Shown here: positions 50,921-62,400 of the stretch, piece by piece
Layout of the letters: the number at the start of each line of letters is the position of its first letter
Position numbering within the stretch: the first letter of the stretch is position 1
From: Branchiostoma floridae
Taxonomy: Eukaryota > Chordata > Leptocardii > Amphioxiformes > Branchiostomatidae
Assembly (NCBI RefSeq): GCF_000003815.2
Contig: NW_023365728.1
Coordinates: 202,442-266,441 of the forward strand
DNA length: 64,000 nt
Direction: 5' to 3'
Notes under the pieces: generated by a model
Database searches by the model: none
The model's input: only the letters and a program-made list of their open reading frames with translations
What the model was told of the DNA's origin: nothing
Program-made: the position numbers and the translations under genes

Positions 50921-53900
50921 CAACAACCATTTCTTCGAAGGCGCTGAGAAGCTGCTGGAGGTGTGGTTCCTTCGCACCGAGCCGGGCCAGAACCTCCGAC
51001 ACATCGCCAGGTAAGTTCCCGTACCGAGCCGGGCCAGGACCTCCGACACATCGCCAGGTAAGTTCCCGTACCGAGCCGGGCCAGGATCTCCGACACATCG
51101 CCAGGTAAGTTCCCGTACCGAGCCGGGCCAGGATCTCCGACACATCGCCAGGTAAGTTCCCGTACCGAGCCGGGCCAGGACCTCCGACACATCGCCAGGT
51201 AAGTTCCCGTACCGAGCCGGGCCAGGACCTCCGACACATCGCCAGGTAAGTTCCCGTACCGAGCCGGGCCAGGATCTCCGACACATCGCCAGGTAAAACG
51301 CCTCACCTTCATACCTGCATACCATCACGAGAGTGCTGGGGTCTCAGAGCTGCTGGATCGTGTTTACATGGTGATCATTGTTGGGCAGGATGTTCTGTCA
51401 ATAAGAATATTCTGGCACTACTGACAGGATGTTCCTGTCATGAGATTATTCTGGCACTACTGACAGGATAATTTCCTGTCAATAAGAATATTCTGGCACT
51501 ACTGACAGGGTGTTCCTGTCAATAAGAATATTCTCGCACTACTGACAGGATGTTTATGATCATCTTTATGAGAATAGGCATTGTCTCATATACACACACT
51601 ACTACTGTATATTCTATTCTACATCTGCATGACATGATTTGGACATGAGAAAGTAACAAACTGGTCCTTCAATGGGAAATTCTGCATGATTTACCCACAC
51701 CCCCTCACTCAGTCTTGTGACAACAAGGAGATGCCAGCATGGCATGTACTAGTAATGTAGTGTAAATGATATAATGAAAGAAGCTACTCCCACAGCAATT
51801 GGAAATAATAAATTGTGTACAGTAGTTAAATATTCTAGCTTAGAGACCAAAGTGCAAAGTTTTGTAAAGATCATTTGTTATTCGTCACCTTAACTTTAAA
51901 GGCATTTGTGTAGAAGTTTATTGAAGTTGATCCTCCTGCCTCTGCCACAGGGAGGACTGGGAAGAGGTTCTGAAGACGGTTCGCTGCCAGATCATCAGCA
52001 CAATTAAGAACGACAGCCAAGATGCCTATCTCCTCAGGTCGGTGAAATAAGTGTCAAGAAAATACAACATGTACACTTAGTGGTATGCAATATGGACGAC
52101 TGGAGAATCCTGGAGTTGCATTTAAGTTGCAAACTGATGTACTACAATATGAAAGTTCATCTGTGTTGGTAAAAGTCATTCTTGAGCTAGTTTAACTGTA
52201 ATATCCAACACAAAAATTTGACCCTTCCAAATTTTCGACTGAACAGCACCAGTCTTTGTCAAGGAATGACCAATCCACTGCTGTCGTGACGTGCACATAA
52301 TGTACACCAATGTGTTGTAAAAAAAACCCATGTACAATGTACACAAATGTGTTGTAAGTACAAGTAAATTAACACCATGTACAACAAATATGTTTTTACA
52401 GTGAGAGCAGCATGTTTGTGTCTGACCGCCGGTTCATCCTGAAGACTTGTGGAACAACTCTGCTCCATAATGCCCTTCCCCTCATGCTGGAGCTGGCCAA
52501 GCAGAAGTGTGGCTTCCACACAGTAGAGGTACTACAGCATTTAGTATGATGTACCACACTGTGGAGGTACTACTACAGCATTTAGTATGATGTACCACAC
52601 TTTAGAGGTACTACAGCATTTAGTATGATGTATCACACTTTAGAGGTACTACATTTCAGTATGATGTACCACACTGTAGAGGTACTACATTTCAGTATGA
52701 TTTCTCTGTCGCGGAGATAGAAACGGNNNNNNNNNNNNNNNNNNNNNNNNNNNNNNNNNNNNNNNNNNNNNNNNNNNNNNNNNNNNNNNNNNNNNNNNNN
52801 NNNNNNNNNNNNNNNNNNNNNNNNNNNNNNNNNNNNNNNNNNNNNNNNNNNNNNNNNNNNNNNNNNNNNNNNNNNNNNNNNNNNNNNNNNNNNNNNNNNN
52901 NNNNNNNNNNNNNNNNNNNNNNNNNNNNNNNNNNNNNNNNNNNNNNNNNNNNNNNNNNNNNNNNNNNNNNNNNNNNNNNNNNNNNNNNNNNNNNNNNNNN
53001 NNNNNNNNNNNNNNNNNNNNNNNNNNNNNNNNNNNNNNNNNNNNNNNNNNNNNNNNNNNNNNNNNNNNNNNNNNNNNNNNNNNNNNNNNNNNNNNNNNNN
53101 NNNNNNNNNNNNNNNNNNNNNNNNNNNNNNNNNNNNNNNNNNNNNATGGCACATACAGGACATCTTCTATTCACCCTTATGTTGTTATTGCACCTACAGG
53201 ACATCTTCTATTCTCCCTCATGTTGTTATTGCACCTACAGGACATCTTCTATTCCCTCATGTTGTTATTGCACCTACAGGACATCTTCTATCCCCTCATG
53301 TTGTTATTGCACCTACAGGACATCTTCTATTCTCCCTCATGTTGTTATTGCACCTACAGGACATCTTCTATTCCCTCATGTTGTTATTGCACCTACAGGA
53401 CATCTTCTATTCTCCCTCATGTTGTTATTGCACCTACAGGACATCTTCTATTCCCTCATGTTGTTATTGCACCTACAGGACATGTTCTATTCTCCCTCAT
53501 GTTGTTATTGCACCTACAGGACATGTTCTATTCTCCCTCATGTTGTTATTGCACCTACAGGACATCTTCTCTTCTCCCTCATGTTGTTATTGCACCTACA
53601 GGACATCTTCTATTCTCCCTCATGTTGTTATTGCACCTACAGGACATCTTCTATTCTCCCTCATGTTGTTATTGCACCTACAGGACATCTTCTATTCTCA
53701 CTCATGTTGTTATTGCACCTACAGGACATCTTCTATTCCCTCATGTTGTTATTGCACCTACAGGACATCTTCTATTCTCCCTCATGTTGTTATTGCACCT
53801 ACAGGACATCTTCTATTCCCTCATGTTGTTATTGCACCTACAGGACATCTTCTATTCTCACTCATGTTGTTATTGCACCTACAGGACATCTTCTATTCTC

Positions 53901-56002
53901 CCTCATGTTGTTATTGCACCTACAGGACATCTTCTATTCCCTCATGTTGTTATTGCACCTACAGGACATCTTCTATTCTCCCTCATGTTGTTATTGCACC
54001 TACAGGACATCTTCTATTCTCCCTCATGTTGTTATTGCACCTACAGGACATCTTCTATTCCCTCATGTTGTTATTGCACCTACAGGACATCTTCTATTCT
54101 CCCTCATGTTGTTATTGCACCTACAGGACATCTTCTATTCCCTCATGTTGTTTATTGCACCTACAGGACATCTTCTATTCTCCCTCATGTTGTTATCGCA
54201 CATACAGGACATTTTCTATTCCCTCATGTTGTTATTGCACCTACAGGACATTTTTTATTCTCCCTCATGTTGTTATTGCACCTACAGGACATCTTCTATT
54301 CCCTCATGTTGTTATTGCACCTACAGGACATCTTCTATTCTCCCTCATGTTGTTATTGCACCTACAGGACATCTTCTATTCCCTCATGTTGTTATTGCAC
54401 CTACAGGACATCTTTTATTCTCCCTCATGTTGTTATTGCACCTACAGGACATTTTCTATTCTCCCTCATGTTGTTATTGCACCTTCAGGACATCTTCTAT
54501 TCCCTCATGTTGTTATTGCACCTACAGGACATCTTCTATTCTCCCTCATGTTGTTATTGCACCTACAGGACATCTTCTATTCCCTCATGTTGTTATTGCA
54601 CCTACAGGACATCTTCTATTCCCTCATGTTGTTATTGCACCTACAGGACATCTTCTATTCTCCCTCATGTTGTTATTGCACCTACAGGACATGTTCTACT
54701 CCCTTATGTTGTTATTGCACCTACAGGACATCTTCTATTCCCTCATGTTGTTTATTGCACCTACAGGACATCTTCTATTCTCCCTCATGTTGTTATTGCA
54801 CCTACAGGACATTTTCTATTCTCCCTCATGTTGTTATTGCACCTTCAGGACATCTTCTATTCCCTCATGTTGTTATTGCACCTACAGGACATCTTCTATT
54901 CCCTCATGTTGTTATTGCACCTACAGGACATCTTCTACTCTCCCTCATGTTGTTATTGCACCTACAGGACATCTTCTATTCCCTCATGTTGTTATTGCAC
55001 CTACAGGACATCTTCTATTCTCACTCATGTTGTTATTGCACCTACAGGACATCTTCTACTCCCTCATGTTGTTATTGCACCTACAGGACATCTTCTATTC
55101 CCTTATGTTGTTTATTGCACCTACAGGACATCTTCTATTCTCCCTCATGTTGTTATTGCACCTACAGGACATCTTCTACTCCCGTAAGAACTTCATGCGG
55201 CCGGAGCTGCAACACAACATGCACCGCAGCTTCGAGGAGGAGGTCATCATCCTGGAGAAGCTGTTCCAAGGTACGGTAGATACGTCATCCTGGAGAAGCT
55301 GTTCCAAGGTAAGGTGGAGTCATGGAGGTTCTAGAACCAGACTTTTGTCTCACAGGAGTAATTCTTTTGTATGTTTGCATCATTTGTTGTTGATGTTGTC
55401 TGTTGCAGATGGGGCAGCTTACTGCCTAAGCACTGGATGTTGAAGTTGTTGTTTGTTGATGTTGTTCTTGTTGATGTTTTTGTTGATTTTTGTTGTTGTT
55501 GACAATGTTGTTGTTTGTTGCAGATGGGGTGGCGTACTGCCTGGGCAGGATGTTTGTTGTTGTTGTTGATGTTGATGTTGTTGTTGATGTTTGTTGATGT
55601 TGTTTATTGTTTGTTGCAGACGGGGCGGCGTACTGCCTAGGCAGGATGTTTGTTGTTGTTGATGTTGTTGTTGATGTTTGTTGATGTTGTTTATTGTTTG
55701 TTGCAGACGGGGCGGCATACTGCCTAGGCAGGATGTTTGTTGTTGTTGTTGTTGTTGTTGATGTTTGTTGATGTTGTTTATTGTTTGTTGCAGACGGAGC
55801 GGCGTACTGCCTAGGCAGGATGTTTGTTGTTGTTGATGTTGTTGTTGATGTTTGTTGATGTTGTTTATTGTTTGTTGCAGACGGGGCGGCATACTGCCTG
55901 GGCAGGATGTTTGTTGTTGTTGTTGTTGTTGATGTTTGTTGATGTTGTTTATGTTGATGTTGTTTGTTGCAGACGGGGCGGCATACTGCCTAGGCAGGAT
56001 GT

Positions 56003-56039
<37 letters not shown>

Positions 56040-56101
56040 TGTTTGTTGATGTTGTTTATTGTTTGTTGCAGACGGGGCGGCGTACTGCCTAGGCAGGATG
56101 T

Positions 56102-56138
<37 letters not shown>

Positions 56139-56407
56139 TGTTTGTTGATGTTGTTTATTGTTTGTTGCAGACGGGGCGGCGTACTGCCTAGGCAGGATGT
56201 TTGTTGTTGTTGATGTTTTTTTGTTGTTGTTGACTATGTTGTTGTTTGTTGCAGATTGAGTAGCATACTGCCTGGACAGGATGTTTGTTTTTGTTTGTGT
56301 TGTTTTTGTTGATGCTGTTTGGTTTTCTTGATGTTGTTTGTTTGTTTTTGTTGATGTATGTTTATTGTTTGTTGCAGACGGGGCAGCGTACTGCCTGGGC
56401 AGGATGT

Positions 56408-56448
<41 letters not shown>

Positions 56449-59400
56449 TATTGTTTGTTGCAGACGGGGCGGCGTACTGCCTGGGCAGGATGAACGGAGA
56501 CTGCTGGTAAGAGGATTACCCAGAATCCCTCCCCAGAAAGCCGTTATCNNNNNNNNNNNNNNNNNNNNNNNNNNNNNNNNNNNNNNNNNNNNNNNNNNNN
56601 NNNNNNNNNNNNNNNNNNNNNNNNNNNNNNNNNNNNNNNNNNNNNNNNCCTTCTGCAGGTATCTGTACACACCCTGATACAGTAACCTGATACATGTAAC
56701 ATGATATCTGCAGGTATCTGTACACAACCAACAACCCTGACAGCAGCAAGCCGGGCCAGGCAGAGCCGGACCAGACTCTGGAGATATCCTTTTACATGGG
56801 CGAGCTTTAATGTTACAGACCAACCTTTTACATGGGCAAGCTTTAACTGTTACAGACCCAACTTTTACATGGGCAAGCTTTAACTGTTACAGACCCAACT
56901 TTTACATGGGCAAGCTTTAACTGTTACAGACCCAACTTTTACATGGGCAAGCTTTAACTGTTACAGACCCAGCTTTTACATGGGCTAGCTTTAACTGTTA
57001 CAGACCCAACTCTGGAGATATCCTTTTACATGGGCAAGCTTTAACGTTACAGAGGTCCTCACCTTTCAAAGATATCATGCTTTACAATAACTGAATAAGA
57101 TAAATGATAGAATGCAGATATCTGGTAGAAGTCTAGTGTGAGTACTTGGTGTGTAGATCTGTCTGTACAGACTTGTAACTACCGTCACCAAGTTTTCAGT
57201 GTCGTTTATTCGTCTGTGGACAGGTCAACCCCAGATTCTGTGGTTTTGAACACAAAGGTCAAGTTCAACAATGGGTTCCCTAGCAGCTTTCTAGGGTACT
57301 GCAGCAGAATTTCCAGTATTGATATGTCATGTTCTAGACTTGCTGTGAATGAGTGGTAGATAGCTCCTTGAGCAGAGTGTAAGCGGTGCTGCTGTAGCTC
57401 CTTTAGTTGGAACCGCAGGCCGAATCTGTGTCTCCTGCCCTTTGTTGGAACCCGAATCTGTTTCTCCAGCCCTGTGTTGGAACCGCAGGCCGAATCTGTT
57501 TCTCCAGCCCTTTGTTGGAACCGCAGGCCGAATCTGTTTCTCCTGCCCTTTGTTGGAACCCGAATCTGTTTCTCCAGCCCTGTGTTGGAACCGCAGGCCG
57601 AATCTGTTTCTCCAGCCCTTTGTTGGAACCGCAAGCCGAATCTGTTTCTCCTGCCCTTTGTTGGAACCCGAATCTGTTTCTCCAGCCCTGTGTTGGAACC
57701 GCAGGCCGAATCTGTTTCTCCAGCCCTTTGTTGGAACCGCAGGCCGAATATGTTTCTCCAGCCTTTTGTTGGAACCCGAATCTGTGTCTCCTGCCCTTTG
57801 TTGGAACCGCAGGCCGAATCTGTTTCTCCTGCCCTTTGTTGGAACCGCAAGCCGAATCTGTTTCTCCTGCCCTTTGTTGGAACCCGAATCTGTTTCTCCA
57901 GCCCTGTGTTGGAACCGCAGGCCGAATCTGTGTCTCCAGCCTTTTGTTGGAACCGCAGGCCGAATATGTTTCTCCAGCCTTTTGTTGGAACCCGAATCTG
58001 TTTCTCCAGCCCTTTGTTGGAACCGCAAGCCGAATCTGTTTCTCCTGCCCTTTGTTGGAACCCGAATCTGTTTCTCCAGCCCTGTGTTGGAACCGCAGGC
58101 CGAATCTGTGTCTCCAGCCTTTTGTTGGAACCGCAGGCCGAATCTGTGTCTCCAGCCTTTTGTTGGAACCGCAGGCCGAATCTGTGTCTCCAGCCCTTTG
58201 TTGGAACCCGAATCTGTTTCTCCAGCCCTTCCTTAACCCTCCCACATCCTGATGATGGACCGGGAGCCGGAAGGCATGAAACTGTTCCCCAAGATCAGCA
58301 TCGATCCTGCCGAGATCGCAAAGGTACGGCTGNNNNNNNNNNNNNNNNNNNNNNNNNNNNNNNNNNNNNNNNNNNNNNNNNNNNNNNNNNNNNNNNNNNN
58401 NNNNNNNNNNNNNNNNNNNNNNNNNNNNNNNNNNNNNNNNNNNNNNNNNNNNNNNNNNNNNNNNNNNNNNNNNNNNNNNNNNNNNNNNNNNNNNNNNNNN
58501 NNNNNNNNNNNNNNNNNNNNNNNNNNNNNNNNNNNNNNNNNNNNNNNNNNNNNNNNNNNNNNNNNNNNNNNNNNNNNNNNNNNNNNNNNNNNNNNNNNNN
58601 NNNNNNNNNNNNNNNNNNNNNNNNNNNNNNNNNNNNNNNNNNNNNNNNNNNNNNNNNNNNNNNNNNNNNNNNNNNNNNNNNNNNNNNNNNNNNNNNNNNN
58701 NNNNNNNNNNNNNNNNNNNNNNNNNNNNNNNNNNNNNNNNNNNNNNNNNNNNNNNNNNNNNNNNNNNNNNNNNNNNNNNNNNNNNNNNNNNNNNNNNNNN
58801 NNNNNNNNNNNNNNNNNNNNNNNNNNNNNNNNNNNNNNNNNNNNNNNNNNNNNNNNNNNNNNNNNNNNNNNNNNNNNNNNNNNNNNNNNNNNNNNNNNNN
58901 NNNNNNNNNNNNNNNNNNNNNNNNNNNNNNNNNNNNNNNNNNNNNNNNNNNNNNNNNNNNNNNNNNNNNNNNNNNNNNNNNNNNNNNNNNNNNNNNNNNN
59001 NNNNNNNNNNNNNNNNNNNNNNNNNNNNNNNNNNNNNNNNNNNNNNNNNNNNNNNNNNNNNNNNNNNNNNNNNNNNNNNNNNNNNNNNNNNNNNNNNNNN
59101 NNNNNNNNNNNNNNNNNNNNNNNNNNNNNNNNNNNNNNNNNNNNNNNNNNNNNNNNNNNNNNNNNNNNNNNNNNNNNNNNNNNNNNNNNNNNNNNNNNNN
59201 NNNNNNNNNNNNNNNNNNNNNNNNNNNNNNNNNNNNNNNNNNNNNNNNNNNNNNNNNNNNNNNNNNNNNNNNNNNNNNNNNNNNNNNNNNNNNNNNNNNN
59301 NNNNNNNNNNNNNNNNNNNAGTAGGTTACGTTAATGATCTACTGAGCTGGCCCAAACCAACATTTCGCTGGTCATCTCTTACTGTGAACATAGAGCATTA

Positions 59401-62400
59401 TATATATAGTTGTGCCAAAACCTTAGCTTGTGTCTTTCTGTTTCTCACAGAACTCTTACTGTAAACATAGAACAGGAGTTGTGCCAAAACAGTGTCTTTC
59501 TGTGTCTTACAGAACTCTTACTCTTACTGTGAACACAGTACAGCAGCTCTGCTGAAACCTTGTATCTTTCTGTTTCCCACAGAACTCTTACTGTGAACAC
59601 AGTACAGCAGCTCTGCCGAAACCTTTTGCCTTTCTGTTTCCCACAGATCAGCGGTATTGCAGACTTGGAGCCCGGAACTCTTATTGATGACTTTCTGTTT
59701 GAGCCATGTGGATATTCCATGAACGGGTTACTGCCTGATGTACGTATTCCACCTGATGTGTGTTACAGGGTGCCTACATGTAGTTTGATGTGTGTTACGG
59801 GGTGCCTACATGTAGTTTGATGTGTGTTACAGGGTGCCTACATGTAGTTTGATGTGTGTTACGGGGTGCCTACATGTAGTTTGATGTGTGTTACGGGGTG
59901 CCTACATGTAGTTTGATGTGTGTTACAGGGTGCCTACATGTAGTTTGATGTGTGTTACAGGGTGCCTACATGTAGTTTGATGTGTGTTACAGGGTGCCTA
60001 CATGTAGTTTGATGTGTGTTACAGGGTGCCTACATGTAGTTTGGTGTGTGTTATGGGGTGCCTACATGTAGTTTGATGTGTGTTATAGGGTGCCTACATG
60101 TAGTTTGATGCTTACATGTAGTTTGATGTGTGTTACAGGGTGCCTACATGTAGTTTGATGTGTGTTACAGGGGTGCCTACATGTAGTTTGATGTGTGTTA
60201 CAGGGTGCCTACATGTAGTTTGATGTGTGCTATAGGGTGCCTACATGTAGTTTGATGTGTGTTACAGGGTGCCTACATGTAGTTTGATGTGTGTTACAGG
60301 GTGCCTACATGTAGTTTGATGTGTGTTACAGAGTGCCTACATGTAGTTTGATGTGTGTTACAGGGTGCCTACATGTAGTTTGATGTGTGTTACAGGGTGC
60401 CTACATGTAGTTTGATGTGTGTTACAGAGTGCCTACATGTAGTTTGATGTGTGCTATAGGGTGCCTACATGTAGTAATGATGTGTGTTACAGGGTGCCTA
60501 CATGTAGTTTGATGTGTGTTGCCTACATGTAGTTTGATGTGTTACAGGGTGCCTACATGTAGTTTGATGTATGTTACAGGGGGCCTACATGTAGTTTGAT
60601 GTGTTACAGGGGGCCTACATGTAGTTTGATGTGTGTTACGGGGTGCCTACATGTAGTTTGATGTGTGTTACAGGGTGCCTACATGAATATCCATGTGACT
60701 CCGGAGAAGGACTTTTCCTATGCTAGTTTTGAGACCAATGTGTCAAAGGTACGTACAACTCCTCATACAGTGGCTGTCATTGACTCTATGGTACCGTATT
60801 GTTTAAAAGGCCTACATGTATTAAATGTACATTTCACCGATCTTAGTTGTACCTACATGTATCTTTGTCCCACCTTTTCACCCTCCAGAAAAGCTACGCG
60901 GACTTGGTGAAGCGAGTTCTGAATGTTTTCAAGCCGGGTCGCTTTGTGATGACGCTGTTTGCCAACATGGTAAGTCTTCCTCCCAGCATCCTCACAACAG
61001 CCAGTATATCACTTATATCTACCAGGGTTAACTCACTCACTCACTCACTCACTCACGCCCGTAACCTGGGTTAAACATTCAGGTAATTAGATAGCCAACA
61101 TACAACACAGCAGTTACTCAAGCAACTGGATATTTGTAAACAGACATTTCAGATCATTTCTGTCTTTCCTTTCTGTCAGGCATCTGATTTCATTAATGTT
61201 GGTCTTACTTTCCTCCAAAAATGTATGTTTCTCTTTTCCATAAGCTTCAAAGAAAGATTTAGTGCAATTTATTTTTTCTCCTTTGCCATTGCAAATCAGT
61301 ACATCTGGAGCAGTGACAACAAGAATCCAACAAGAAGCAATTTGAGTCACTTGGATATTTGGGGAGATGTAGAGAGAAATATTCTGTTTTTCGGAAGAAG
61401 AATACACTACTTATACACTACTTAATATACACTTCTTTTGCTGGTAAGATTCTGCTTGGTCAGTTTTTAACCAGTAATATCATCATGGACTTGCTGTTGA
61501 ACATGCCCACAGACAAACAGGGATGAGAAACCATGGTTTGGATTTGTGTTTTTATTGCTGCTGTAACAATAGGCGCCTTGCTTACCCCACACCATACAGG
61601 AATCCCAAATGTTCAGTGCGCTGGAGAAAGGTGGTAGTGGGGACCGTGCTAAACTGGTAAGGTCCTAAAATACAGTGGCTCACGCAACAATCTTTGTTAC
61701 CCAATCATACGAGCGCATTTACCTTGGAACATAATTAAATTAAAGGCCTTCCCAGTCTTTATTAATGATGGTAATAGCTTATCACAATCTGCAAACAATT
61801 CAACATCAACAGCCTGGCAGACTGTCAGCTGGTCTGATTGTGCTGATGGCAATGATTTAAGTAACATGATGCTAGTGTAACAACGGAGTGGATATGTAGG
61901 TCACATGTAGGTCCCAGTCACATGTGGGTCCCAGTCACATGTAGGTCCCAGTCACATGTAGGTCCCAGTCACATGTAGGTCCCAGTCACATGTAGGTCCC
62001 AGTCACATGTGGGTCCCAGTCACATGTGGGTCCCAGTCACATGTAGGTCCCAGTCACATGTAGGTCCCAGTCACATGTAGGTCCCAGTCACATGTAGGTC
62101 CCAGTCACATGTTGGTCCCAGTCACATGTAGGTCCCAGTCACATGTAGGTCCCAGTCACATGTAGGTCCCAGTCGCATTTGGGTCATGTAGGTCCCAGTC
62201 ACATGTAGGTCCCAGTCACATGTAGGTCCCAGTCACATGTAGGTCCCAGTCACATGTAGGTCCCAGTCACATGTAGGTCCCAGTCACATGTGGGTCCCAG
62301 TCACATGAAGGTCCCAGTCACATGTGGGTCCCAGTCACATGAAGGTCCCAGTCACATGTAGGTCCCAGTCACATGTAGGTCCCAGTCACATGTAGGTCCC

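Larger units (their letters stand above)
56784..58245 (+). other. U12-type AT-AC intron of AMD1
   Basis: Exon 6 ends CTGGAG and the intron starts ATATCCTTTT, the U12 5' consensus. It ends with the branch motif TTCCTTAAC (58229-58237) and CCCTCCCAC|ATCCTG. No GT or AG boundary fits, whereas AT-AC joins TLE to ILMMD in frame, matching the conserved TLEILM of the family. Branch A to AC distance is about 9-10 nt, within U12 practice. Confidence 0.9.

Noticed and set aside
53146-55443. Three overlapping open frames of 646-765 codons
   Set aside because: Built from a 39/41-bp unit that lacks stops in all forward frames; each unit contains a splice acceptor and only the end is AMD1 exon 4.
57206-58252. 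Long open frames both ways beside AMD1 exon 7
   Set aside because: 32/38-bp minisatellite inside the U12 intron.
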